Shown piece after piece: positions 7,383-15,696 of a DNA stretch of 64,000 nt. Numbering within the stretch: position 1 is the first letter of the stretch; every line of letters begins with the position of its first letter. Source of the stretch: Clostridium polyendosporum (GTDB lineage Bacteria; Bacillota; Clostridia; Clostridiales; Clostridiaceae); assembly GCF_018332455.1 (NCBI RefSeq), contig NZ_BOPZ01000005.1, positions 1 to 64,000 on the forward strand. Reading direction: 5' to 3'. A program made the position numbers and the translations under genes. The notes below the pieces were generated by a model. That model did not search any database. It was not told where the DNA came from and saw only the letters and a program-made list of their open reading frames with translations.

Positions 7383-10022
7383 TTATTCAGTTGCAGCTAC
7401 TTCTTTAACTTCTTCAACTGTATCTTCTTTTACCACTTCAGCTTTATCAAAAACATTTATATACATTTGTTTGATTTCGCTGATTAATGGGTATCTTGGG
7501 TTAGCTCCTGTACATTGATCGTCGAAAGCTTGTTCTGACATATCTTCAAGAGATGCATAGAACTTTTCCTTTGAAACTCCTGTTTCTTTTATAGTCATTG
7601 GAATATTTACTTTCGCCTTTAATTCATCTATAGCCTTAACTAATAATTCAACTTTTTCGTCTTCTGTGTTACCACCTAATTGTAGGTAATCAGCAACTCT
7701 AGCATATCTCCACTTAGCATTTGGATATTTGTATTGTGGGAATGCAGCTTGCTTTGTTGGACTATCTACTGCATTGAATTTTATAACTTCATTGATTAAT
7801 AATCCGTTAGCAACTCCGTGTGGTATGTGGTGTGCAGCTCCTAATTTGTGTGCCATTGAGTGACATACTCCTAAGAATGCATTAGCAAATGCCATACCAG
7901 CTATTGTTGAAGCATGAGCCATTTTTTCTCTTGCTTTTATATTAGTTGTACCTTCATTGTAAGCTTGTGGTAAATACTTGAATATTAATCTGATTGCTTC
8001 TAAAGCTAATCCATTAGTGTATTCTGAAGCAAGTACTGAAACATATGCTTCTAATGCGTGAGTTAATGCATCTATACCTGATGCAGATGTTAATCCTCTT
8101 GGCATACCCATCATTAATTCAGCATCAACGATTGCCATGTTTGGAGTTAATTCGTAGTCAGCTAATGGATACTTAGCTCCTGTCTTTTCATCAGTAATAA
8201 CTGCGAAAGGAGTAACTTCTGAACCTGTACCAGCTGATGTAGCAACTGAAATCATCATTGCCTTTTCGCCCATCTTAGGGAATGAGTATACTCTCTTTCT
8301 TATATCCATAAATCTCATAGCAAGATCTTCGAATCTTACTTCTGGGTGTTCGTACATTACCCACATAATCTTAGCAGCGTCCATAGCTGAACCACCACCA
8401 ACAGCTATTACAGTGTCTGGTTGGTAGCTTACCATTTCTGCAGCACCCTTCTTAGCTGTAGCTAATGTTGGATCTGGTTCTACATCAGTAAATACCTTGT
8501 AGTCAACACCGATTTCTTCAAGAACTGATGTAACCTTATCAACATATCCTAGTTCATAAAGAACTTTATCAGTTACTATGAATACTTTCTTCTTATTTAA
8601 ATCTTTTAATTCTTTTAATGCAACTCCTAGTGAACCATACTTGAAGTAAACTTTCTCAGGTACTCTAAACCAAAGCATGTTTTCTCTCCTCTCAGCTACG
8701 CTCTTTACGTTTAATAAGTGTTTAGGTCCAACGTTCTCTGATACAGAGTTTCCACCCCATGAACCACAACCTAATGTTAATGAAGGAGCTAGCTTAAAGT
8801 TAAATAAGTCTCCTATAGCACCTTGTGCTGCAGGCATGTTTATGATAGTTCTTCCTGTCTTCATAGCAGCGCTGAACTTTTCAATCTTTTCTTTTGCTGT
8901 CATTGTATTTGCATATAATACAGAAGTATGTCCATATCCACCAAGTTCAACAAGTCTTACTGCTTTAGCAAGTGCATCATCAAAGCTCTTAGCTCTGTAC
9001 ATAGCAAGAACTGGTGATAATTTTTCGTGTGAGAATGCTTCTTCAAGTTCTACAGATTCTACTTCTCCTATAAGAACTTTAGCTGTTTCTGGAGCATCAA
9101 CGCCTGCTAATTGAGCTATTTTGTAAGCTGATTGTCCAACTATTTTAGCATTTAAAGCACCATTAACTAATATTACGTTTCTAACCTTATCTATTTCTTC
9201 GCCCTTAAGGATGTAAGCTCCTCTTTCAGCAAATTCATTCTTAACTTCATCATATACTGAATCTAATGCGATTACAGCTTGCTCTGAAGCACAGATAACA
9301 CCGTTATCGAAAGTCTTTGATAAAAGTATTGAGTTTACTGCCATCTTTACGTGAGCAGTTTCATCGATTATAGCTGGTGTATTACCTGCACCAACACCGA
9401 TTGCTGGCTTACCTGATGAGTAAGCAGCCTTAACCATTCCTGGACCACCAGTTGCAAGAGTTATATCCGCTTCTCTCATTACTATTTGTGACATTTCAAC
9501 TGATGGCTCATCTATCCATCCAATTATTCCTTCTGGAGCACCAGCTGCAACAGCTGCATCAAGTACTATTCTAGCTGCTTCTATAGTAGCATTCTTAGCT
9601 CTTGGATGTGGTGAGAAGATTATACCATTTCTAGTCTTTAAAGATATTAACGCTTTGAATATTGCAGTTGCTGTTGGGTTAGTTGTTGGAACAACAGCAG
9701 CAACAACACCTATTGGTTCTGCAACTTTAGTGATACCAAAAGCTGGATCTCTTTCTAAAACTCCACAAGTCTTTTCATCCTTGTATTTGTTGTATATATA
9801 TTCTGCAGCATAGTGGTTCTTAATAACCTTATCTTCTACTATACCCATTCCTGATTCTTCAACAGCCATTTTAGCAAGCTTTATTCTTGCGTTATTTGCT
9901 GCCATAGCTGCTTGTCTGAAAATTTCATCAACTTGTTCTTGAGTATATGTTGAGAATTTCTTTTGAGCAGCTCTGATTTGTTGTAATCTTTGCATTAACT
10001 CTTCAACGTTTGTAACCTTCAT
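7383..10022 (-). CDS. adhE: Bifunctional acetaldehyde-CoA/alcohol dehydrogenase
   Basis: An 879-aa fusion that reduces acetyl-CoA (or butyryl-CoA) to the aldehyde and then to the alcohol, regenerating NAD+ in fermentation. Residues 1-440 are the CoA-acylating aldehyde dehydrogenase, with the catalytic Cys in NGVICASEQ. Residues 450-870 are the iron-dependent alcohol dehydrogenase: GGGSAMDAAK (NAD site), ATSAGTGSEVTPF, and metal-binding His in HALEAY, CHSMAHKLG and HHIPHG. Full length for AdhE, with a short acidic tail. The ATG is preceded by AAGGAGAGGTG. It is monocistronic with a long AT-rich leader and a possible Rex site. Confidence 0.97.
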   Translation of the reverse strand: MKVTNVEELMQRLQQIRAAQKKFSTYTQEQVDEIFRQAAMAANNARIKLAKMAVEESGMGIVEDKVIKNHYAAEYIYNKYKDEKTCGVLERDPAFGITKVAEPIGVVAAVVPTTNPTATAIFKALISLKTRNGIIFSPHPRAKNATIEAARIVLDAAVAAGAPEGIIGWIDEPSVEMSQIVMREADITLATGGPGMVKAAYSSGKPAIGVGAGNTPAIIDETAHVKMAVNSILLSKTFDNGVICASEQAVIALDSVYDEVKNEFAERGAYILKGEEIDKVRNVILVNGALNAKIVGQSAYKIAQLAGVDAPETAKVLIGEVESVELEEAFSHEKLSPVLAMYRAKSFDDALAKAVRLVELGGYGHTSVLYANTMTAKEKIEKFSAAMKTGRTIINMPAAQGAIGDLFNFKLAPSLTLGCGSWGGNSVSENVGPKHLLNVKSVAERRENMLWFRVPEKVYFKYGSLGVALKELKDLNKKKVFIVTDKVLYELGYVDKVTSVLEEIGVDYKVFTDVEPDPTLATAKKGAAEMVSYQPDTVIAVGGGSAMDAAKIMWVMYEHPEVRFEDLAMRFMDIRKRVYSFPKMGEKAMMISVATSAGTGSEVTPFAVITDEKTGAKYPLADYELTPNMAIVDAELMMGMPRGLTSASGIDALTHALEAYVSVLASEYTNGLALEAIRLIFKYLPQAYNEGTTNIKAREKMAHASTIAGMAFANAFLGVCHSMAHKLGAAHHIPHGVANGLLINEVIKFNAVDSPTKQAAFPQYKYPNAKWRYARVADYLQLGGNTEDEKVELLVKAIDELKAKVNIPMTIKETGVSKEKFYASLEDMSEQAFDDQCTGANPRYPLISEIKQMYINVFDKAEVVKEDTVEEVKEVAATE

Positions 10023-10177
10023 GATTTTACACCTCTCCTTATTTATTATAAATTTAATTTGAAATCTTATAATTTTAGTTACCTTTGATTCTGAGAATAG
10101 AATCCTTTTTTGGTAATACTTGTCTTTATTTCGTATTTTTTGATGATTTATTAACTATATTTAGTATACAATTTAGT

Positions 10178-10195
10178 TTGTTAAATGTCAAACAA
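10178..10195. promoter_or_regulatory. Possible Rex operator upstream of adhE
   Basis: TTGTTAAATGTCAAACAA resembles the redox-sensor Rex consensus TTGTTAANNNNTTAACAA: the left half is exact and the right half is CAAACAA instead of TTAACAA. It lies about 155 bp upstream of adhE, a known Rex target in clostridia. The rest of 10196-10479 is AT-rich with no recognised feature. Confidence 0.5.
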
Positions 10196-10478
10196 ATAAT
10201 TGTTAAAATTTTTAGTCTTTTATTAAATATATCAGCATAGATTCCCTTTACATTTAGGTATATTTTGTAATATATTGAGTTAATATGAAAAAATCATTGT
10301 TATTATTTTAACCATAAATCAAAAAAACATATAAGATAACATAGAAAACAAGCAAAAGATTGCTTGTCAAGAAATATTATGTTAACATCCTTTAACTTTA
10401 CGTAAAAAATAATTATATTAAAATTTTTTTTATTTCTTATAAAAAAACAAGTTCCAGCACATTTTTCATTATATTTTA

Positions 10479-10515
10479 AGAGTGTATCAAAAGGATTTTT
10501 GACACACTCTTAAAC
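10479..10515 (-). terminator. Terminator of the Cys-rich protein gene at 10551
   Basis: AAGAGTGTATCAAAA-GGA-TTTTTGACACACTCTTA is a near-perfect stem of about 15 bp. It lies 35 bp beyond the stop at 10551 and ends in T-rich DNA on both strands. Confidence 0.8.
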
Positions 10516-10550
10516 TTATAAGTTATCAGCATGGACAATTTTATAAATTA

Positions 10551-11018
10551 TTAACAAGAACAATTTAGAATTGCTGGCATGGATGTGGTATAGTTTGCCA
10601 AAACTCTTACTGTTACAGTACGAGATGTACATAAAGTAGTAGCTTCTTCACTTAAAACAAAACAGAATGTATCTGTTGTAATGCTTGTACATGGACCATC
10701 ACTTGGTGTACCTGTTGGCACCATTACTCTGCATACTTTAAATCCTCGAATATCAGATCCTTCACAAACCAATACGCCAATGTTAATAAGTCTACCTCTA
10801 CAAGCATTAGGAACTGTAACTGTTACTCTTAATAGTCTTCCTAAGCATTGTAATGTAGCCGGTATATTGGTAATATCGCTAACATCCTGACAAGCATTGA
10901 AAGTAACATCTTGTCGACCTGAACAAGAGCAGTTGCAAGTAACTAGTGGATCATCACAGCTATAATCATCTAACGCAATTTCTTCATCTAATGTAGTAAC
11001 TTTCTTTAGTTCATCCAT
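10551..11018 (-). CDS. Cys-rich hypothetical protein (possible spore-surface protein)
   Basis: A 155-aa protein I do not recognise. After an acidic N-terminus (DELKKVTTLDEEIALDDYS) come 12 Cys residues, including the cluster CNCSCSG near residue 28 and CSC at the C-terminus, in an otherwise beta-rich, Thr/Val-rich sequence. No signal peptide or membrane segment. AAGGAG lies 10 nt before the ATG, and a strong terminator follows. Together with the neighbouring small Cys-containing protein it may be a spore coat or exosporium component; that is inference from composition only. Confidence 0.7.
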   Translation of the reverse strand: MDELKKVTTLDEEIALDDYSCDDPLVTCNCSCSGRQDVTFNACQDVSDITNIPATLQCLGRLLRVTVTVPNACRGRLINIGVLVCEGSDIRGFKVCRVMVPTGTPSDGPCTSITTDTFCFVLSEEATTLCTSRTVTVRVLANYTTSMPAILNCSC

Positions 11019-11133
11019 TTTTATTCTTCTCCTTATAATATATATATGATATATATAATTACATTTTTAAGTTACCTTAATATATAATATTAATTTAACT
11101 TAATTTATGTTAATAGATATTTGTCTTAGTATC

Positions 11134-11400
11134 TTACCGAAATGTACGGTATCTAAAGATTCCCATAATTGCAATTAGCAATAGAATGACTCCAACGTTA
11201 TCAGCATTCAAATTACCATTATGTGATTCAAAATTACAATTACGTGACTTAGAATTACAATTACGTGGTTCAAAATTAATATCGGGGTCTCTATCCACAT
11301 CAACTTTTAACATTACATCCTTAATCTCTTCGCAGGGTTTGAATTTAACTTCAAATTCATTATGCTTGTTGCATGGATCTAAACAAACTGTCTTATCCAT
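11134..11400 (-). CDS. Small Cys/Asn-rich protein with C-terminal membrane segment
   Basis: I start this at the ATG at 11400 because AAGGGG lies about 10 nt upstream; the longer frame to 11502 lacks a ribosome site. The 88-aa product starts MDKTVCLDPCNKHNEFEV, has an Asn/Cys-rich middle with imperfect repeats (NCNSKSR, NCNFESH, NGNLNAD) and ends in a hydrophobic segment, VGVILLLIAIMGIFRY, then TFR. It is probably tail-anchored or a small spore protein; family unknown. The repeats are also visible in DNA (11213-11275). Confidence 0.6.
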   Translation of the reverse strand: MDKTVCLDPCNKHNEFEVKFKPCEEIKDVMLKVDVDRDPDINFEPRNCNSKSRNCNFESHNGNLNADNVGVILLLIAIMGIFRYRTFR

Positions 11401-11544
11401 CACTTTAATTCCCCTTATAAAAAATTTATTATTCATACGTATACTACAATGTATGAAAGACAATAGCTTAAAGTTACACCCACTAATTGTAAAATGTTCC
11501 ATTAAAGGTATTTATAATCCTGTTATGATGATTTATCTCAGTAT

Positions 11545-11685
11545 TATGTAAGGCTCATAGTATTTCACTGTTCGCGTGAAAAACAGTTCAAAACATATGG
11601 TTATATTACCACAATAACAAGTTACCTCTTTAATATTATATAAAGCCCATAATTTCTTAATGTTCACGTAAAAACCAATTGAAAA
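11545..11685. repeat. Two 49-nt direct repeats upstream of the acetate transporter
   Basis: Positions 11545-11593 and 11637-11685 align along their whole length with mismatches; shared blocks include TAAGGCTCATA/TAAAGCCCATA and GTTCGCGTGAAAAA/GTTCACGTAAAAAC. They make up most of the 350-bp gap 11401-11751 and lie directly upstream of the transporter gene, so they could be duplicated regulator sites. Confidence 0.5.
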
Positions 11686-11751
11686 AGCTTGATTTTTCAT
11701 GTTTTTATTGATACCTTTTTATAGGGATTATTTACTTTAGGAGGTTTTTTT

Positions 11752-12369
11752 ATGAGTACTAATGAAACACAACATGTTAAAATTGCAACTGCCAATCCAT
11801 CAGCATTAGGATTGTTTGGGCTTGCTATGGTTACACTAGTTGCATCATCTCAAAAACTTGGACTTACACAAGGTACTTCTTTTGTAATTCCATGGGCAAT
11901 ATTTTTAGGTGGTTTTGCTCAATTATTTGCTTGTATTAATGATTCTAAAGAACAAAACACCTTTGGAACAACTGCTTTTGGAGGGTATGCATTCTTCTGG
12001 TTTGCAGTAGGAGCTTCATGGATGATTAAGGCTGGTGTATTTGGTGAAGCACTTGCAAAAGGGGTAGATGCAAAACAACTTGGATTTGCATTCTTAGGAT
12101 ACTTAATATTTACTATCTTTATGACTATAGGTGCCGCTGAAACTAATAAGGTATTATTCATTATCTTCTTTCTTATTGATTTCCTATTCTTAGGGTTAAC
12201 ACTTAACTCCTTTGATGTTATGGCAGAACTTTCACATAAGATTGCAGCATACTCAGAATTCTTAATATCAATGGTTTCATTTTATGGCTCTGCTGCTGTA
12301 GTGTTAAACACTCACTTTGGCAGAGAATTCTTGCCAGTAGGAAAACCCTTTGGCGTATTTAAGAAATAA
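11752..12369 (+). CDS. Acetate/succinate uptake transporter, GPR1/FUN34/YaaH (SatP) family
   Basis: A 205-aa polytopic membrane protein with six predicted membrane segments. NPSALGLFGLAM near residue 15 is the family NPAPLGL signature. The glycine-rich first helix (GLFGLAMVTLVAS) and FGGYAFFWFAVGASW fit the acetate channel fold. AGGAGG lies about 8 nt before the ATG and a terminator follows. It is likely for acetate or other short carboxylate transport, which suits a fermenter. Confidence 0.9.
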   Translation: MSTNETQHVKIATANPSALGLFGLAMVTLVASSQKLGLTQGTSFVIPWAIFLGGFAQLFACINDSKEQNTFGTTAFGGYAFFWFAVGASWMIKAGVFGEALAKGVDAKQLGFAFLGYLIFTIFMTIGAAETNKVLFIIFFLIDFLFLGLTLNSFDVMAELSHKIAAYSEFLISMVSFYGSAAVVLNTHFGREFLPVGKPFGVFKK

Positions 12370-12394
12370 GAATTAATAGTATAACTTTATTTAA

Positions 12395-12458
12395 AATAAA
12401 ACTGAATAGTCATCGAACCTATTAAATTTTGTCAGATTTCACTTTGTGAAATGACAGC
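12395..12458. repeat. Dispersed intergenic repeat, module A
   Basis: Contains AACTGAATAGTCATCGAACC, a TATT-AAAT arm and the tail GTCAGATTTCACTTTGTGAA. It lies 26 bp after the acetate transporter gene and before its terminator. Confidence 0.65.
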
Positions 12459-12462
12459 ATAT

Positions 12463-12503
12463 AATAAAACTCTATTGGATAATCCGGTAGAGTTTTAGTT
12501 TTT
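12463..12503 (+). terminator. Terminator of the acetate transporter
   Basis: AAAACTCTA-TTGGATAATCCGG-TAGAGTTTT followed by AGTTTTTTA, about 95 bp beyond the stop codon. Confidence 0.75.
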
Positions 12504-12564
12504 TATAAAAAAGCTTATTATTTGGATTGTGTTATAAGTCATTTTATAATTTCTTATAGATTAA

Positions 12565-12627
12565 AGTAAAAATTGAATAGTCATAGGACCTATTCAATCT
12601 TAGGCAGTTTTCACTGAGTCAAATTAC
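12565..12627. repeat. Dispersed intergenic repeat, module A, ended by the IS insertion
   Basis: AATTGAATAGTCATAGGACC, TATTCAATCTTAGGCAG and TTTTCACTGAGTCAAATTAC match module A. The copy stops where the IS200/IS605 left end begins, so the element seems to have inserted into or right beside it. Confidence 0.55.
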
Positions 12628-12766
12628 AATATTGAGCGGAAAGCCCATTCCCCTTTAGGGGTGGGATGAATAGCGTCGGTAGAACGAAGTTCGAGCCGAT
12701 GTTATTTCTTAAAATAATGTGTGCAATATAATCAACAACATACACAAAATAGTGTATTATTAGTAT

Positions 12767-13168
12767 ATGGATAACAAATATAGAACAACAACTACTACTG
12801 TAAGTTTAATTAACTACCATTTTGTATTTTGCCCAAGATATAGAAGGAAGATTTTTAATATTCCTAAAGTTGAAGAAAGATTCAAAGAGTTAGTTAAAGA
12901 GACTTGTGATGATTTAGATATAGAAATAATAGCAATAGAATGTGATAAAGACCACACGCACATGTTTGTAAACTGTCTTCCTACTTTAAGTCCCTCCGAT
13001 ATTATGCAAAAAATCAAGGGCGTAACAAGTAGAGAATTAAGAAAGGAATTTGCTATATTATCAAAAATGCCTAGCCTATGGACTAGAAGTTATTTTATCT
13101 CTACTGCTGGAAATGTATGTAGTGAAACCATTAAGCAATATGTTGAAAATCAAAAAAATAGATATTAG
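12767..13168 (+). CDS. tnpA: IS200/IS605 transposase TnpA (Y1 HUH transposase)
   Basis: A 133-aa single-strand transposase. The HUH metal-binding motif is HTHMFV near residue 64, and the nucleophile Tyr is in the C-terminal helix (TIKQYVENQ). Full length for the family. It cuts and rejoins the hairpin-marked ends as single strands. It lies 18 bp upstream of tnpB. No clear ribosome site precedes the ATG. Confidence 0.92.
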   Translation: MDNKYRTTTTTVSLINYHFVFCPRYRRKIFNIPKVEERFKELVKETCDDLDIEIIAIECDKDHTHMFVNCLPTLSPSDIMQKIKGVTSRELRKEFAILSKMPSLWTRSYFISTAGNVCSETIKQYVENQKNRY

Positions 13169-13186
13169 ACAGGAGGTGAGTATTGT

Positions 13187-14704
13187 ATGGCTAAAAATGC
13201 TCCAAGTTATGTATTAAATTTAAAATTAGAAACTGAATTGTTCCAAGAAGATATTCTTGATGTGAGATTTGAAATTGGAAGAAAACTATATAATTCTGTT
13301 TTAGGGGTAGGTCAAAATAGATATATCGAAATGATTAAAACCAAAACATGGAGAGAAAATCAAAAGAATATAGCTGATGTTTATAAAGTTGAGAAAGATT
13401 TGGAAAAAGCTAAAAAACTTTGTAAACCTTATTTTAAAATAAGAAAAGACCTACAAGCAAAATATAGCTGTACTGAATACTCACTTCATGAAGTTGTTAA
13501 AACAATGCAGCATCATTATAAACGAAATTTAGATTCTTTCACTTGTCAGAAAATAGCTAGTAGAGTTTGGACTGCGTTAGATAAAGTTTTATTTGGAGAC
13601 GGTGAAAAACTTCATTTTAAAAAATATAATCAAGGTTTAAATTCTTTAGAAGGAAAGACAAATGGAACTGGAATTAGATATAAACTTGATACACATACTT
13701 TAGAATGGAATGGTTTAGTTATAAAAGTTCAATCTAAATTAAATGATTATGAAATTAATGCTTTAAGAGATAAAGTTAAGTATTGTAGAATAATAAGAAG
13801 ATTTGTTAGAGAAAAATTCAAATATGTTCTACAATTAGTTCTTGAAGGTATTCCACCACTTAAAATAGAAAAGGGAACTGGAAGAATCAAAACCGATATA
13901 GGTTTGAGGGATTGTGGTATAGATATTGGAACACAAACAATAGCTTATACAACTGACTCTGATTCTAAGTTATTAGAATTAGCACCAAGAGTTCAGAACA
14001 TAGAAAATGAAAAACGCAAATTATTAAGATATATGGATAGAAGCAAAAGAGCAGCTAATCCTAATAATTTTAATGAGGATGGAACTGTTAGAAAAGGTGT
14101 TAAATTAGAATGGAATTTTTCTAAGAAATATATAAAAGCAAGAAACGTTCTTAAAGATTTATATAGAAAACAAGCAGATATAAGAAGGCAAGACCATAAT
14201 ATTATGGCTAACGAAATAATAAACCAATGTGATACTGCTAAAGTAGAAACTATGTGTTTTAAAGGTCTTCAAAAAAGAACTAAAGAAACTAAAATTTCTA
14301 AAAAAACAGGCAAGATTAATAGGAAGAAGAGATTTGGAAAATCTTTAGCAAATAAAGCTCCGAGCATGTTCTTGACTATTTTAGAAAATAAGTTAAAAGT
14401 TAAAGGTGGATTATATGAGGAAGTTAATACCTATGAGGTTAAAGCCTCTCAATACAATCATTTAAATAGGCAATATAGTAAAAAGAAACTTTCTCAAAGA
14501 TGGAACTACTTTGAGTATAATGGAAAGAAAATTAAGGTTCAAAGAGATATTTATTCAAGCTACTTAATTAAAAATGTCAAACAAGATTTAAATACAATAG
14601 ATAATGAGCTATGCATTAAAGATTTTGAAAAGTTTTTAGAACTTCATAATAAAGAAATAGATAGACTTTCTGCTTTAGAGAATCTATCAAGTATAGGTAT
14701 ATAA
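13187..14704 (+). CDS. tnpB: TnpB-family RNA-guided nuclease of the IS element (long variant)
   Basis: A 505-aa TnpB, longer than the usual ~400. RuvC acidic residues appear to be in place: Asp in GIDIGTQTIAYTT (~245), Glu in AKVETMCFKGL, and Asp in VQRDIYSSYLI near the C-terminus. Where typical TnpB has a CxxC...CxxC zinc ribbon, this protein has ASQYNHLNRQYSKKKLSQRW without Cys, so the zinc site is lost or replaced. AGGAGGTGA precedes the ATG. It is expected to cut DNA guided by an RNA from the element's right end; whether this variant is active is unknown. Confidence 0.87.
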   Translation: MAKNAPSYVLNLKLETELFQEDILDVRFEIGRKLYNSVLGVGQNRYIEMIKTKTWRENQKNIADVYKVEKDLEKAKKLCKPYFKIRKDLQAKYSCTEYSLHEVVKTMQHHYKRNLDSFTCQKIASRVWTALDKVLFGDGEKLHFKKYNQGLNSLEGKTNGTGIRYKLDTHTLEWNGLVIKVQSKLNDYEINALRDKVKYCRIIRRFVREKFKYVLQLVLEGIPPLKIEKGTGRIKTDIGLRDCGIDIGTQTIAYTTDSDSKLLELAPRVQNIENEKRKLLRYMDRSKRAANPNNFNEDGTVRKGVKLEWNFSKKYIKARNVLKDLYRKQADIRRQDHNIMANEIINQCDTAKVETMCFKGLQKRTKETKISKKTGKINRKKRFGKSLANKAPSMFLTILENKLKVKGGLYEEVNTYEVKASQYNHLNRQYSKKKLSQRWNYFEYNGKKIKVQRDIYSSYLIKNVKQDLNTIDNELCIKDFEKFLELHNKEIDRLSALENLSSIGI

Positions 14705-14868
14705 TTTTTAAAGGTTTTGAAATGAGCCTTTATGCTATCGTTAATGAGTTGCGCGCAACTCTTGATAGTGAAAGTCTTAGGGAAACAGACCAGTCTCTAT
14801 ATCTTTCGAGATACATTGGAAGTTTGAGTACCTAAGAACCCCAAGCCTTCAGGCGTGGGAATTTCAGA
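14705..14868 (+). ncRNA. Probable omega (guide) RNA region and right end of the IS
   Basis: The 164 nt between the tnpB stop and the right-end hairpin contain complementary segments (GAGTTGCGCGCAACTC at 14745-14760 and TATCTTTCGAGATA) and end in the right-end hairpin. In characterised IS605-family elements this region forms the TnpB guide RNA, with the guide read from the flank beyond the right end. Here that flank would start near 14869. The assignment rests on position and structure only. Confidence 0.5.
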
Positions 14869-14875
14869 TAAAATA

Positions 14876-14924
14876 AAAAGTGCAGCTACAAAGCCTCTTG
14901 CTAAGTAACAGCACCTTTAATTAT
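14876..14924 (-). terminator. Likely terminator of the btuFCD operon
   Basis: On the minus strand AAAGGTGCTG and GCTGCACTTTTTATTTTA can pair around a 20-nt loop and end in a T-run just after the ABC ATPase stop at 14929. The stem has a wobble, so it is moderate in strength. Confidence 0.55.
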
Positions 14925-14928
14925 TTAT

Positions 14929-15693
14929 CTATATAAACAATATATGTTTTTTTCCATTTATTGTTACTACCTTACTATCTACTCCATAAACTTGTTTAAT
15001 ATTTTCTGGTGTTATTACATCTTTTGCTCTGCCACTTGAAAAAATCTTTCCGTTATTCATAAGTATTATTTCCTCTGAATACATAAGTGCAAGATTAAGA
15101 TCATGAAGTACGGTAATTATGGTTTTTCCATTATTTTTAAGCTTATTTAAGTGCTTTAGTACTGATAATTGATGATTAATATCTAAATGAGAAAGTGGTT
15201 CATCGAGAATTATACACTTCCCATCCTGAGCTATTGCTCTAGCTAAAATAACTCTCTGCCTTTCGCCTCCACTAATCTCTGTTATGAATTTATCTTTTAG
15301 ATGAAGAGTATCTGTTAACTCCATAGCTGAAAAAGTAGCTTCGATATCTTCTTTACTTTCCTTTTGAAAAGTTTTAAGTTTATGACTCCTTCCCATCATT
15401 ACCATATCAAAACAGGTAAAATCTAATTCCATTATAGTATTTTGAGGAACATAGTTAATTTTTGATGCTAAGTCTTTCGCTCTTATTTTCCCCAATTCCA
15501 TTCCCTCTACTTTGAGCTTCCCTTGTGATGGCATAAGGTATTTTATTATATTTTTTAGAAAGGTTGTTTTACCGCTTCCATTCGGACCTACTATTGAGTA
15601 AAACTTTCCACTATTAAAGCTAGTAGTCAATCCTTTTAGTATTTGATTAGTTCCTTTTTGATATTGAAGATTTTCTATATCTATAAAGTTCAT
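14929..15693 (-). CDS. btuD: ABC transporter ATP-binding protein, BtuD/FecE type
   Basis: A 254-aa ATPase that powers uptake of a corrinoid or siderophore. Motifs: Walker A VGPNGSGKTTF, Q-loop YVPQN, signature ISGGERQRV, Walker B KCIILDEPLSHLD and switch His VLHDLN. It is the third gene of a binding protein-permease-ATPase operon, 3 bp after the permease. Position next to the cobalamin genes makes cobalamin/cobinamide the likely substrate; FecE-like iron transport would look the same. Confidence 0.87.
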   Translation of the reverse strand: MNFIDIENLQYQKGTNQILKGLTTSFNSGKFYSIVGPNGSGKTTFLKNIIKYLMPSQGKLKVEGMELGKIRAKDLASKINYVPQNTIMELDFTCFDMVMMGRSHKLKTFQKESKEDIEATFSAMELTDTLHLKDKFITEISGGERQRVILARAIAQDGKCIILDEPLSHLDINHQLSVLKHLNKLKNNGKTIITVLHDLNLALMYSEEIILMNNGKIFSSGRAKDVITPENIKQVYGVDSKVVTINGKKHILFI

Positions 15694-15696
15694 TTT

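Larger units (their letters stand above)
12628..14868 (+). mobile_element. IS200/IS605-family insertion sequence with tnpA and tnpB
   Basis: The left end has an imperfect hairpin at 12643-12664 (CCCATTCCCC-TTTA-GGGGTGGG), and the right end has the subterminal hairpin CCCCAAGCC-TTCA-GGCGTGGG at 14839-14859, typical of the single-stranded ends recognised by HUH transposases. No terminal inverted repeat or target duplication is expected. Between them lie tnpA and tnpB in the same direction. The left flank ends in TTAC, a known target tetranucleotide of some relatives, but the exact cleavage sites are inferred. The structured 160 bp after tnpB should also encode the guide (omega) RNA. Confidence 0.85.

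Noticed and set aside
8677-9114. Plus-strand frame of 145 codons inside adhE
   Set aside because: It lies antisense to highly conserved aldehyde dehydrogenase sequence and has no ribosome site; a shadow frame.
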